Origin: Capilliphycus salinus
GTDB taxonomy: Bacteria > Cyanobacteriota > Cyanobacteriia > Cyanobacteriales > Microcoleaceae
Length of the DNA: 64,000 nucleotides
NCBI RefSeq assembly: GCF_047276495.1
Contig: NZ_CP178543.1
Coordinates: forward strand, 6,510,001 to 6,574,000
Direction of reading: 5' to 3'
Part shown: one piece after another, positions 1 to 9,545 of the stretch
Layout: every line of letters begins with the position of its first letter
Numbering within the stretch: position 1 is the stretch's first letter
The notes under the pieces: generated by a model
Databases searched by the model: none
Seen by the model: the letters and a program-made list of their open reading frames with translations, nothing else
What the model was told of the DNA's origin: nothing
Position numbers and translations under genes: made by a program

Positions 1-80
1 TTTCAGTTTTCAGTGAACAGTCAACAGTGACCCGTTAACAGCTTTTCCCTAGTTACTCTCCTTGAAAAGAATAAAATCCC

Positions 81-114
81 AAAAACCCGGTAACTCATAA
101 GAAACCGGGTTTTT
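81..114. terminator. Inverted-repeat terminator of the AAACCCGG family
   Basis: AAAAACCCGG and GAAACCGGGTTTTT form a hairpin followed by a T run. The same element recurs near 7066, 18102, 21133, 33366 and 56099. Here it would end transcription from a gene left of the window. The first 60 bases hold short CAGT-type repeats and no gene. Confidence 0.6.
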
Positions 115-189
115 AATCCAACTGTGCCTCGAAAAATGGAAAACCGCTATATTTTCCCAGAAATAACCCAAATGAAATTTAATCAAACA

Positions 190-280
190 TCCGGAATACC
201 TTCAACACTCCCAGAAATAAATAGATGAGTAGATGCACCCTGATGGTTATCCCCTAGCTGCGGTTAGGGGGTTTTTTTTG
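190..280 (+). ncRNA. Candidate small RNA, copy 1 of a tandem pair
   Basis: A short unit begins near TCCGGAA, contains the conserved string AGTAGATGCACCCTGAT (about 229-245) and ends in a hairpin (CCCCTA/TAGGGG) followed by eight T's. The same arrangement follows about 120 bases downstream with a different stem sequence. The conserved unpaired string in front of a Rho-independent terminator is what a small regulatory RNA looks like. No reading frame is evident. No RNA family is recognised. Confidence 0.45.
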
Positions 281-310
281 GCACCTTTTTCTAAAAAATA
301 TTCTAAATTC

Positions 311-398
311 TCCGGAAACCCTCCACCCCCTACAGAAACATAACCTAGTAGATGCACCCTGATCAATAATCCTTCGGCTTTCGCTGGAGGATTTTTTT
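311..398 (+). ncRNA. Candidate small RNA, copy 2 of a tandem pair
   Basis: This repeats the layout of the unit at 190-280: TCCGGAA, a CAGAAA-type stretch, the same AGTAGATGCACCCTGAT string (about 347-364), then a hairpin (AATCCT/AGGATT) and a T run. The stem bases differ from copy 1 but pairing is kept, which suggests selection on structure. It ends about 100 bases upstream of smc. Confidence 0.45.
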
Positions 399-504
399 AG
401 TCTTTTGCAGAAGTTCTGGCGATCGCGATGACGAAATGGACAAGTAGTGTGCTACTCTGTTGAAGATAAACACACAGTTAGCCACAGGTACAGTTCAGGC
501 GTAC

Positions 505-3500
505 ATGGTTCACATCAAGCGCGTAGAACTCACCAATTTCAAATCATTTGGCGGTACGACGGATATTCCGTTGCTACCCGGCTTTACTGTGGTTTCGGGG
601 CCTAACGGTTCGGGAAAGTCAAATATCCTCGATGCGCTACTGTTTGCATTGGGACTATCTTCGTCTAAAGGAATGCGCGCCGAACGTTTACCGGACTTGG
701 TAAATAACAGCCAAAGCCGCAAAACCACCGTTGAAACCCGCGTAACCGTAACCTTTGACCTATCCCAAGATAGCCATTTGTGGTCAGCTATTCGGCGAAA
801 TGGGAAGTTCTACGCAGACGAAGAACTCGCAGAATTAGACACCGACGAACCCGCAGAAACCCCTAACGGTTCAGATATCACAGAAGAACCCGAAACGCAA
901 GTATTCACCCCGGAATGGAGTGTTACCCGAAAACTGCGCGTTACCAAACAGGGAACCTACACTTCTACCTACTACATCAACGGAGAAGCCTGTACCCAAA
1001 CCGAACTGCACGAACAACTGAATAATCTTCGCATCTACCCGGAAGGATATAACGTTGTTCTTCAAGGGGATGTTACCAGTATTATTACCATGAAAGCCCG
1101 GGAACGTCGAGAAATTATCGATGAGTTGGCGGGAGTGGCGCAATTTGATCGTAAAATAGCTTTAGCCAAAGAGAAGTTAGATACGGTAAAAGAAAGAGAA
1201 GAACGGAGTCGAATTGTTGAACAAGAATTAATCGCCCAACGCGATCGCCTCAACAAAGATCGGGTCAAAGCCGAAAAATATCAAAAATTGCGGGATGAAG
1301 TTCAACAAAAAGTGGAATGGGAAGCCGTTCTAAATTATCAAACCCTACAAAAACAAACCTTTAAACTGCGAGAACAAATAGAAGCGGGAGATAGATCTTT
1401 AAACGAACTCAATGAAAATCTCCAACAACAAACCAATCAAATCCAAAAAACTACAGCCCAATTAGAACAGTTAAACGCCCGAGTCAAAGCAATGGGCGAA
1501 CAAGAATTAATTGATTTACAATCAACCTTAGCCACCCAAGAAGCGGAAAATCGACAATTACAACAGCGCCAACGGGAAACCGAAACCGCCATTCAAAACA
1601 CCCAAAGCCAAATTCAACAAACCCAAGAAGAACGACAAAACTATCAACAAACCCTAGAAACTATCGCCTCTCAGCGAGAAGTAGAAACCCATAATTTACA
1701 AGTTCGCACAACCGAACGAGATCAGGTTCAACAAAGCCTCAACCAAACCCGCCAAGCGGCGAGTCAAGTCGCCCAACAAGCGGAAGCATGGATGCAACAA
1801 CAAACCGATCTTCACCGCAAAATAGAAACCCTACAAAAAAATCTCGATCCCCAACGAACAGAACGGGCTAAACTGACAGAAAGAGTTAATCAACTCCAAC
1901 GTCAAATAAACGAACAACAGCAATCTTTGGTTTCAACTCAAGACCAGTTAGAGACTGCTGAAACAGAAATCAAAACCGTGACTGAACAGCGAGAAAATGC
2001 CCGTCAAACTACAGAAAGTCTCGCTCAAATTGTGGCACAAGCCGAACAAGAATTACAACTGCAACAAGAAACTCAGACGCGACTGTTGCGGGAACAACGG
2101 GAAAAACAGCGTCAACTCGATAAACTCGAAGCCCAACAACAAGCCCAACAAGAAGCCACAGGAACCTATGCTACAAAAGTGATTGTACAGTCTGGACTTC
2201 CGGGTGTTTGTGGGTTAGTTTGTCAGTTGGGACGAGTTGAACCCGACTATCAATTAGCATTAGAAATAGCTGCGGGTGGACGGTTAGGAAATTTGGTGGT
2301 AGAAGATGATGGGGTCGCGGCGGCGGGGATAGAATTATTAAAGCGCCAAAAAGCGGGAAGGATTACCTTTTTACCCCTGAATAAAATTCGCCCGAATAAA
2401 GGGGGAATGGGGAATATTTCGACCATGCGATCGCTTGAGGGTTTTGTGGATTTTGCGGTAAATTTGATAGAATGCGATCGCCAGTATGAAAATATTTTTG
2501 CCTATGTATTTGGAAATACGATGGTGTTTGATAATGTAAATAATGCTCGCCGTTATATTGGTCAGCACCGCATGGTAACATTAGATGGGGAGTTGTTAGA
2601 AACGAGCGGGGCGATGACGGGAGGAAGTCAAAGTTCTCGTTCAACATTGCATTTTGGGACGCTGGATGAAACGAGTTCCGAAAGTCAAATGATTGCAAAT
2701 TTGCGTCAGCGGTTAGAAGAAATTGAACGGATTTTAGAGCGGTGTATGCGGGCGATATCCGATTTAACGATAGCGGTAAAAGAGCGATCGCAAGGGTTGA
2801 TAGAAGCCCGTCAAACGTTGAGAGATCATCAACAAAGGGTGGGTTTAATTGAGTCGGAAATTCAAAGTTTAACGGCTCAAAAAGAGAGTTTACAGACCCA
2901 ATTAAATCAAAATATTCAAGAACTGAATACCGCTCAAAATCGGCTGCAAACCTTAGAAAGAGAGATTCCCATACAAGAGAATCAATTGCAGCGCGATCGC
3001 GAAAATTTAGCGCAATTAGAAGAAGCGCACAGCCACAGCGAATGGCAACAATTACAAACCATATTGCGATCGCAAGAAACCGATTTACAAACCCAAGAAA
3101 CTGCTTTACAACAAGTACAGCAACGGTTAATTGAGTTGGATAGTCAGCAACAGCGCATCGAAGAAAAAATCGAAGAAGGAAAACAGCGAATAGAAGATTA
3201 TCAAGAACAGCAAGAATTACAAAATCATCAACGGCGAGAAATTAAACAACAATTGACTCGTTTACAAGAACAAATTAGTCAAACTCGCGAGGCGGTGTTG
3301 AAAGTAGAAAGTCGTTTGGGAGAAGAAAAACAACAGCGAGACCAAGTAGAAACCCAATTGCGAGAGCAACATTTGGCAAAACAACAGTTAGAATGGCAAA
3401 TTCAAAAACTACAAGAAACCCAACAGGGGCGACGAGAACAACTAGAGATTAAACAAGAACAGTTAGCGACACAAAAAGCCGAACTGAGCGATCCGTTGCC

Positions 3501-4161
3501 AGAAATACCCGAAAATTTAGATTTGGCATCCCTACAACGGGAATTAAAAACGCTGCAAAAACAAATGGAAGCGTTAGAACCCGTCAATATGTTAGCCCTA
3601 GAAGAATACGAACGAACTCAAGCCCGTTTAGAAGAATTAACTCAAAAATTAAGCACCTTAGAAGGGGAACGAACCGAACTGTTATTAAGAATCGAAAACT
3701 TTACCACCCTGCGACAGCGGGCGTTTCAAGAAGCCTTTGATGCGGTCAACGAAAACTTTCAAACCATTTTCGCCGAATTATCCGACGGAGACGGTTATCT
3801 GCAAATAGACGATCCAGAAGATCCGTTTAATAGCGGTTTAAACCTGATCGCCCACCCCAAAGGTAAACCAGTACAACGGTTGGCGTCAATGTCCGGGGGA
3901 GAAAAATCGTTAACCGCCCTCAGCTTTATATTCTCATTGCAGCGCTATCGGCCCTCGCCATTTTATGCTTTCGATGAAGTGGATATGTTTTTAGACGGGG
4001 CAAATGTGGAACGATTAGCTAAAATGATAAAAAGACAGGCACAACAAGCTCAATTTATTGTTGTGAGTTTACGCCGACCCATGATGGAAGCATCAGAGCG
4101 GACGATTGGAGTGACCCAAGCACGGGGAGCCTATACACAAGTGTTAGGAATACAGCTATAA
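505..4161 (+). CDS. smc: Chromosome segregation protein SMC
   Basis: SMC ATPase that organises and segregates the chromosome as a dimer with ScpA/ScpB. The N-terminal head has Walker A GPNGSGKSN near residue 32. Two long Gln/Glu-rich coiled coils flank a hinge at about residues 550-710. The C-terminal head has the signature MSGGEKSLTAL near 1128 and Walker B FYAFDEVDMF near 1155. The frame is open from a TTG at 460, but the ATG at 505 gives MVHIKRVEL, the usual cyanobacterial start, and 1218 aa, a normal length. No scpA or scpB lies next to it. The GCGATCGC octamer and its core are common in the gene. Confidence 0.97.
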   Translation: MVHIKRVELTNFKSFGGTTDIPLLPGFTVVSGPNGSGKSNILDALLFALGLSSSKGMRAERLPDLVNNSQSRKTTVETRVTVTFDLSQDSHLWSAIRRNGKFYADEELAELDTDEPAETPNGSDITEEPETQVFTPEWSVTRKLRVTKQGTYTSTYYINGEACTQTELHEQLNNLRIYPEGYNVVLQGDVTSIITMKARERREIIDELAGVAQFDRKIALAKEKLDTVKEREERSRIVEQELIAQRDRLNKDRVKAEKYQKLRDEVQQKVEWEAVLNYQTLQKQTFKLREQIEAGDRSLNELNENLQQQTNQIQKTTAQLEQLNARVKAMGEQELIDLQSTLATQEAENRQLQQRQRETETAIQNTQSQIQQTQEERQNYQQTLETIASQREVETHNLQVRTTERDQVQQSLNQTRQAASQVAQQAEAWMQQQTDLHRKIETLQKNLDPQRTERAKLTERVNQLQRQINEQQQSLVSTQDQLETAETEIKTVTEQRENARQTTESLAQIVAQAEQELQLQQETQTRLLREQREKQRQLDKLEAQQQAQQEATGTYATKVIVQSGLPGVCGLVCQLGRVEPDYQLALEIAAGGRLGNLVVEDDGVAAAGIELLKRQKAGRITFLPLNKIRPNKGGMGNISTMRSLEGFVDFAVNLIECDRQYENIFAYVFGNTMVFDNVNNARRYIGQHRMVTLDGELLETSGAMTGGSQSSRSTLHFGTLDETSSESQMIANLRQRLEEIERILERCMRAISDLTIAVKERSQGLIEARQTLRDHQQRVGLIESEIQSLTAQKESLQTQLNQNIQELNTAQNRLQTLEREIPIQENQLQRDRENLAQLEEAHSHSEWQQLQTILRSQETDLQTQETALQQVQQRLIELDSQQQRIEEKIEEGKQRIEDYQEQQELQNHQRREIKQQLTRLQEQISQTREAVLKVESRLGEEKQQRDQVETQLREQHLAKQQLEWQIQKLQETQQGRREQLEIKQEQLATQKAELSDPLPEIPENLDLASLQRELKTLQKQMEALEPVNMLALEEYERTQARLEELTQKLSTLEGERTELLLRIENFTTLRQRAFQEAFDAVNENFQTIFAELSDGDGYLQIDDPEDPFNSGLNLIAHPKGKPVQRLASMSGGEKSLTALSFIFSLQRYRPSPFYAFDEVDMFLDGANVERLAKMIKRQAQQAQFIVVSLRRPMMEASERTIGVTQARGAYTQVLGIQL

Positions 4162-4299
4162 AGCTGCCCGTTTTTACAAATCAGTGCATTAAGATCTTGA
4201 ATTGCATCAAGGTCAGTCAAAAATCAGTCACTCGGGATTACCGCTCGCGGGTTGTGTAGAGTAATATGTATGTTTAATTGCATCTAGATTTGGCCAAGC

Positions 4300-5310
4300 A
4301 TGACATTTGAAACTATCCGCCAACGCTCCGAGCTTCTCGGCACTCAAGTGATTACCCGTGATAGAGGCAAGCGACTCGGGATTGTTAGTCAATTGTGGGT
4401 AGATGTAGACCAGCGTGAGATTGTAGCGATTGGACTCCGAGACAACTTTTTGGCAGTCGCGGGTTTGCCAAAATATATGTATCTCAGCAGTGTTCGTGAA
4501 ATCGGCGACGTGATCTTGGTGGATGATGAAAGAGTCCTCGAAGACGATGTAGACGTCGAAGCCTACAGTACCCTGATTAACAGCGAAGTCATCACCGAAA
4601 CCGGAGAACCGCTAGGACGAGTCCGAGGGTTTAAATTTGACCCACTCAATGGCAAGCTGATTTCGATTATTATTGCTTCGGTTGGTCTTCCCCAAATTCC
4701 CGATCAGATTATTAGCACCTACGAACTCTCCGTCGATGAGATTGTCAGTAGTGGGCCTAACCGTTTGATCGTGTTTGAACGGGCCGAAGAAAAACTGCAA
4801 CAGCTAACCGTCGGAGTCCTCGAACGCATGGGCCTTGGAGAAGCCCCTTGGGAAAAAGAAGAGGAAGGAATGTATTATCCTCCGACCGTTAAACCCGCCA
4901 ACCAACTCGGGAAAGGAACCCCTCAAACCCAACCTCAGCGAGAATTCCAGCAAACAGCGCCCGTTGTCGAAGAAGTTTGGGAAGACGAACCCGAATGGCA
5001 AGAACCGGCCGCACCTCAACCCCTGCGTCAGCCCGAACCCGTTTATGATGACTACGAGGATGATAACTGGTCTGACGTCGAAGCAGAGGAATATGAGCAA
5101 GGCTACTCCGAGCGAGAATATGTTCCCGTAGAAGCCCCCTACGAGGAACAACGCTATACCGCCCGTGAGTATGAGTACGAATACGAAGACGATGTAGAAT
5201 CCGACGCCTGGGCCGATGATGAAACACCCAAGCCCTATCAACCGCCTCGGGTGAACATCCCAGAGAAAAAGAAAATGCCCGAATACGAGGAAGAACCCGG
5301 AGGTTACTAA
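4300..5310 (+). CDS. PRC-barrel domain protein with acidic disordered tail
   Basis: This 336-aa protein has two PRC-barrel modules, the first at about residues 5-80 (GTQVITRDRGKRLGIVSQLW) and the second at about 90-165 (NSEVITETGEPLGRVRGF). The remaining half is low-complexity, rich in Pro, Gln, Glu, Asp and Tyr, and likely disordered. PRC barrels occur in photosynthetic reaction-centre H subunits and RNA-processing proteins, and cyanobacteria carry several of unknown role. It follows smc by 138 bases on the same strand. The exact function is not known. Confidence 0.85.
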   Translation: MTFETIRQRSELLGTQVITRDRGKRLGIVSQLWVDVDQREIVAIGLRDNFLAVAGLPKYMYLSSVREIGDVILVDDERVLEDDVDVEAYSTLINSEVITETGEPLGRVRGFKFDPLNGKLISIIIASVGLPQIPDQIISTYELSVDEIVSSGPNRLIVFERAEEKLQQLTVGVLERMGLGEAPWEKEEEGMYYPPTVKPANQLGKGTPQTQPQREFQQTAPVVEEVWEDEPEWQEPAAPQPLRQPEPVYDDYEDDNWSDVEAEEYEQGYSEREYVPVEAPYEEQRYTAREYEYEYEDDVESDAWADDETPKPYQPPRVNIPEKKKMPEYEEEPGGY

Positions 5311-5374
5311 ACGTTGTTTAGAATACTAAGTGTTTAGTATTGACCTCCTCACCCGATCTCTATTGAGTTGGCTT

Positions 5375-5842
5375 ATGTCTTCTACTCAAGTCTCATCTGC
5401 GCTTACCCTAAAGCCTGGAAGTCTGCGTCGCGTTCATCATATCGCCTTCTATGTCGCGAACTTGCAGGCTTCTCGGCACTTCTACGGTACGATTCTCGGC
5501 TTGCACGAACTCACGGGGGATGAAGTTCCCAGCACGTTAAAATCGATGGTCGAAGCGGGTCAGGTGGCGAATTTTGTCACCCCCGATGGCACTGTCATTG
5601 ACCTATTCGCCCAAAGTGACCTCAAGCCGCCCCATCCTGACCCCAAACAAGCCTTTACCCGGGCTAATCATCTCGCTTTTGATATAGACCCGCAGTTATT
5701 TGACCATGCGGTTGAGGTGTTGCATCAACATCAAGTGACCATCGACAGTGGCCCCGTGAGTCGCCCGACCGGACGGGGAATCTATTTTTATGACCCCGAT
5801 GGCTTTATCATCGAAATTCGCTGCGACCCGCTCCATGATTAA
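5375..5842 (+). CDS. VOC family (glyoxalase/dioxygenase fold) protein
   Basis: A single vicinal-oxygen-chelate domain of 155 aa, opening with RRVHHIAFYVANLQASRHFY and closing with GRGIYFYDPDGFIIEIRCDP. The His in VHHIAF, the His in ANHLAFDI and the Glu in FIIEIR are the usual metal ligands. The frame can start at a GTG at 5330, but the ATG at 5375 places the domain normally. The family includes glyoxalases, extradiol dioxygenases and resistance proteins, and the substrate cannot be told from sequence. It lies 64 bases after the PRC-barrel gene. Confidence 0.85.
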   Translation: MSSTQVSSALTLKPGSLRRVHHIAFYVANLQASRHFYGTILGLHELTGDEVPSTLKSMVEAGQVANFVTPDGTVIDLFAQSDLKPPHPDPKQAFTRANHLAFDIDPQLFDHAVEVLHQHQVTIDSGPVSRPTGRGIYFYDPDGFIIEIRCDPLHD

Positions 5843-6027
5843 ACAATGGGTGGCGGGCGATCGCAGTTTACAGATTTTTGAAGCAGTTGACACCCATCAT
5901 GCTATGCTATCCTAGCAAGATTATTTAATAAATAAACCAGCCCGGGTGCGATTGTTCTCTCAGTTCGTCTTAACAGCAAAAGGCGTTTCTCAATTGATAT
6001 CCGGTTAACTTATACAGATCAACTCAG

Positions 6028-7011
6028 ATGGCACCAACCCTTTTTTTCAACGCACTTCGTCAGGCTATTGATGAGGAGATGGCTCGCGACCCCTCCGTAT
6101 TTGTCTTAGGAGAAGACGTCGGTCACTATGGCGGTTCTTATAAAGTCACCAAAGACCTTTACAAAAAATATGGAGACCTGCGGGTTCTCGATACACCCAT
6201 CGCCGAAAATAGCTTTACCGGAATGGCGGTCGGGGCGGCAATGACAGGGCTGCGACCGATCATTGAAGGCATGAACATGGGGTTTTTGCTATTGGCGTTT
6301 AACCAAATTGCCAACAATGCCGGGATGCTGCGTTATACCTCTGGGGGTAACTTTACCATGCCCTTGGTGATTCGCGGACCGGGCGGGGTCGGACGTCAAC
6401 TCGGTGCCGAACATTCCCAACGCTTAGAAGCCTATTTTCAGGGGGTTCCGGGTTTAAAAATCGTCGCCTGTTCGACCCCTTACAACGCCAAAGGGTTACT
6501 TAAGTCAGCCATTCGCGATAATAACCCCGTTTTATTCTTTGAACACGTTCTCCTCTACAACCTCAAAGACGATTTACCCGAAGAAGAATATCTCGTCCCT
6601 CTCAACAAAGCGGAAATGGTTCACACCGGCAAAGATGTGACCATTTTGACCTATTCTCGGATGCGCCATCACGTTATGCAGGCGGTTCCGAAGCTGGTTA
6701 AAGAGGGTTACGACCCCGAGGTGATTGATTTAATTTCTCTCAAACCCATCGATTTTGATACCATTGGCGAATCGGTTAGCAAGACGCACCGGGTGATTGT
6801 CGTCGAAGAATGTATGAAAACCGGCGGAATTGGCGCGGAATTGGTCGCTTCTATCAACGAACGTTTCTTTGACGAACTCGATGCTCCCGTGTTGCGGTTG
6901 TCTTCTCAAGATATTCCTACGCCTTACAATGGTGCGTTAGAACGGTTAACCATCGTACAACCGGAACAAATTATTGAAGCCGTTGAAAAGATGGTCGGAA
7001 AACAAATTTAA
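6028..7011 (+). CDS. pdhB: Pyruvate dehydrogenase E1 component, beta subunit
   Basis: E1 beta subunit of the pyruvate dehydrogenase complex. With the alpha subunit it uses thiamine diphosphate to decarboxylate pyruvate and acetylate lipoyl-E2. The 327-aa protein shows the pyrimidine-binding domain (FNALRQAIDEEMARDPSVFV, EDVGHYGG, DTPIAENSFTGMAVGAAM) and the C-terminal transketolase domain (VIVVEECMKTGGIGAELVAS). This length and sequence type match the cyanobacterial/plastid class. pdhA is not adjacent, as is common in cyanobacteria. The 185-bp upstream gap holds a TTGACA at 5887 that may belong to its promoter. Confidence 0.96.
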   Translation: MAPTLFFNALRQAIDEEMARDPSVFVLGEDVGHYGGSYKVTKDLYKKYGDLRVLDTPIAENSFTGMAVGAAMTGLRPIIEGMNMGFLLLAFNQIANNAGMLRYTSGGNFTMPLVIRGPGGVGRQLGAEHSQRLEAYFQGVPGLKIVACSTPYNAKGLLKSAIRDNNPVLFFEHVLLYNLKDDLPEEEYLVPLNKAEMVHTGKDVTILTYSRMRHHVMQAVPKLVKEGYDPEVIDLISLKPIDFDTIGESVSKTHRVIVVEECMKTGGIGAELVASINERFFDELDAPVLRLSSQDIPTPYNGALERLTIVQPEQIIEAVEKMVGKQI

Positions 7012-7065
7012 CGTCGCTTTGGTAACAGCAAAAAGTAACCGTCACCCAAGCGACCCGAGAAGGAG

Positions 7066-7098
7066 AAAAACCCGGTTTCTTGGAGAAACCGGGTTTTT
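7066..7098 (+). terminator. Terminator after pdhB
   Basis: AAAAACCCGGTTTCT is followed by a short loop and AGAAACCGGGTTTTT, a perfect 15-bp inverted repeat ending in T's, 55 bases after the pdhB stop. It belongs to the recurring AAACCCGG element family. Confidence 0.7.
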
Positions 7099-7125
7099 GG
7101 GTTGGGAGTGAGACTCAAAGTTGTA

Positions 7126-7886
7126 GGGTGGGTGAGACTCAAAAATTGATAGCTTTTGCACTCAAGTGATCGGCACTCACCCACCCTACTATATTCCTCA
7201 AGGGTGGGTGAGACTCAAAAATTGATAGCTTTTGCACTCAAGTGATCGGCACTCACCCAAGCGACCCGAGAAGTTGTAGGGTGGGTGAGACTCAAAAATT
7301 GATAGTTATTGCAATCAAGTGATCGGCACTCACCCAAGCGACCCGAGAAGTTGTAGGGTGGGTGAGACTCAAAAATTGATAGTTATTGCAATCAAGTGAT
7401 CGGCACTCACCCACCCTACTATATTCCTCAAGGGTGGGTGAGACTCAAAAATTGATAGCTTTTGCACTCAAGTGATCGGCACTCACCCACCCTACTATAT
7501 TCCTCAAGGGTGGGTGAGACTCAAAAATTGATAGCTTTTGCACTCAAGTGATCGGCACTCACCCACCCTACTATATTCCTCAAGGGTGGGTGAGACTCAA
7601 AAATTGATAGTTATTGCAATCAAGTGATCGGCACTCACCCACCCTACTATATTCCTCAAGGGTGGGTGAGACTCAAAAATTGATAGTTATTGCAATCAAG
7701 TGATCGGCACTCACCCAAGCGACCCGAGAAGTTGTAGGGTGGGTGAGACTCAAAAATTGATAGTTATTGCAATCAAGTGATCGGCACTCACCCAAGCGAC
7801 CCGAGAAGTTGTAGGGTGGGTGAGACTCAAAAATTGATAGTTATTGCAATCAAGTGATCGGCACTCACCCACCCTACTATATTCCT
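7126..7886. repeat. Array of ten 76-77 bp repeats with inverted ends
   Basis: Ten units start with GGGTGGGTGAGACTC at 7126, 7202, 7279, 7356, 7432, 7508, 7584, 7660, 7737 and 7814. Each ends in CACTCACCCA, so the ends of a unit can pair. Two core variants exist, TAGCTTTTGCACTCAAG (units 1, 2, 5, 6) and TAGTTATTGCAATCAAG (the others). Two junction variants exist: CCTACTATATTCCTCA, and AAGCGACCCGAGAAGTTGTA (after units 2, 3, 8, 9). The second junction copies the unique sequence just left of the array at 7043-7062. There are no variable spacers, so it is not CRISPR. No gene is visible here. Confidence 0.95.
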
Positions 7887-8090
7887 GGGCAGTCAGATCG
7901 AAGCATCGCTCGGTAAGATAGAAAAAAGAATTCAAACCGTTAAACAGAATCTTTGGTGTACGATCGACCCCAAATTAGTCGATAATAGAAGATTATTAGC
8001 GATAAACTTCAATAGATTGGTGTTGAAATCAACGTTTTAGCAGTTGCAACGCCACACCTTGACCACTGACCTGTGATATTTTAAGCGAGT

Positions 8091-9479
8091 ATGCGAAAAC
8101 AGCGTTCACTCCTCATCGTTATTTTAATTCTAGTTATCACCTCGATTATCGTACTGATTAACGTCCCCCTGCGCTTGGGATTAGATTTGCGAGGCGGATC
8201 GCAATTAACCATTGAGCTACAAACCTCACCAGAAGTCCCCACAATTGACGAACGAGTGATCAATGCCGTTCAAAGCGTGATCGAAAACCGGGTGAACGCC
8301 TTGGGAGTCTCAGAGTCAGTGGTACAAACCATCGGACAAGATCAAATTTTGGTTCAACTTCCAGGCGTCAGCGACCCCGAACAAGCCGAACGGGTTTTAG
8401 GGGGAACCGCACAGCTAGATTTTCGAGAACAACTTCCCGGAACCGACGAGCAACTGTTCGCCGAAAGCCAAGTTAAACAACAGCTAGAACTTCAACTCCA
8501 AGAAGCCAAACAACAAGGCGACCAAGCCGAAATCGACAAAATACTCAACTCTCTAGAAAACAACGAACAAGCGATCGCCGGACTGTATCAAGACCCGATC
8601 CTGCGGGGTCAAGATCTAAGGGATGCCTTCGCCGAACCCGCCGGAAATGATAACTGGAATATCGCACTACGCTTTTCCAACGAAGGCGGAGAAAAGTTCG
8701 CCCAACTCACCAAAAATTTAGCCGGAACCGGACGCACCATCGGGATTTTCCTCGATAATGAATTGCTCAGTTCTCCCACAGTCCCGGTAGACTTTGCCGA
8801 AACCGGAATTACAGGCGGAAGTGCCGTGATTACCGGGCGATTTACCGCACAAGAAGCCAACGATTTGGCGGTACAATTGCGAGGCGGCGCTTTACCCGTG
8901 CCGGTGGAAATCGTCGAAAACCGCACCGTTGGGGCGACCTTGGGACGGGATAGCATTCAACGCAGTATCTATGCGGGACTGGGCGGATTAATCTTGGTGT
9001 TGATTTTCATGGTGGTTTATTATCGCTTACCCGGATTAATTGCCGATATCGCTTTGATTGTATACGCTTTACTGACTTTAGCCATCTTTGACGCCCTCGG
9101 CGTCACCCTGACTTTACCCGGAATTGCCGGATTTATTCTCAGTATCGGGATGGCGGTGGATGCCAACGTGTTAATCTTTGAACGCACCCGCGAAGAATTG
9201 CGAGCCGGTAAAACCCTTTATCGTTCGGTGGAGTCGGGATTTTATCGCGCCTTCAGCAGTATTTTAGATGGCAACCTGACCACAGGTATTGCTTGTATTG
9301 CTCTGTTTTGGTTGGGAACCGGTTTGGTCAAAGGATTTGCGCTGACCTTGGGGATCGGGGTGGCGGTGAGTATGTTTACCGCTGTTACCTGTAGTCGCAC
9401 CCTAATGTTTACCGCCATTACTTTACCCGAATTCCGCAAGCCGGAACTGTTTTGTCCGAACTTGAAAAAAGCGGTTTAA
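8091..9479 (+). CDS. secD: Protein translocase subunit SecD
   Basis: Membrane component of the Sec accessory complex SecDF, which uses the proton gradient to pull exported proteins across the membrane. The 462-aa protein has an N-terminal helix followed by LGLDLRGGSQLTIEL (D1 motif), a large periplasmic P1 domain (about residues 40-270), and a five-helix RND-type block with GMAVDANVLIFERTREELR near residues 350-370. The Gln-rich insert near residues 125-160 is typical of cyanobacteria. It sits upstream of secF with a 66-bp gap, as an operon. Confidence 0.96.
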   Translation: MRKQRSLLIVILILVITSIIVLINVPLRLGLDLRGGSQLTIELQTSPEVPTIDERVINAVQSVIENRVNALGVSESVVQTIGQDQILVQLPGVSDPEQAERVLGGTAQLDFREQLPGTDEQLFAESQVKQQLELQLQEAKQQGDQAEIDKILNSLENNEQAIAGLYQDPILRGQDLRDAFAEPAGNDNWNIALRFSNEGGEKFAQLTKNLAGTGRTIGIFLDNELLSSPTVPVDFAETGITGGSAVITGRFTAQEANDLAVQLRGGALPVPVEIVENRTVGATLGRDSIQRSIYAGLGGLILVLIFMVVYYRLPGLIADIALIVYALLTLAIFDALGVTLTLPGIAGFILSIGMAVDANVLIFERTREELRAGKTLYRSVESGFYRAFSSILDGNLTTGIACIALFWLGTGLVKGFALTLGIGVAVSMFTAVTCSRTLMFTAITLPEFRKPELFCPNLKKAV

Positions 9480-9545
9480 TAATGATTTCTGGGAACTTTC
9501 AGAATTGATGATTGCTCATTGAGAATTTGCTACAATCCCCAAACT

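Noticed and set aside
7126..7886. CRISPR array
   Set aside because: The intervals are the same sequence in every unit, unit length is 76-77 bp, and there is no cas gene. The array has no variable spacers.
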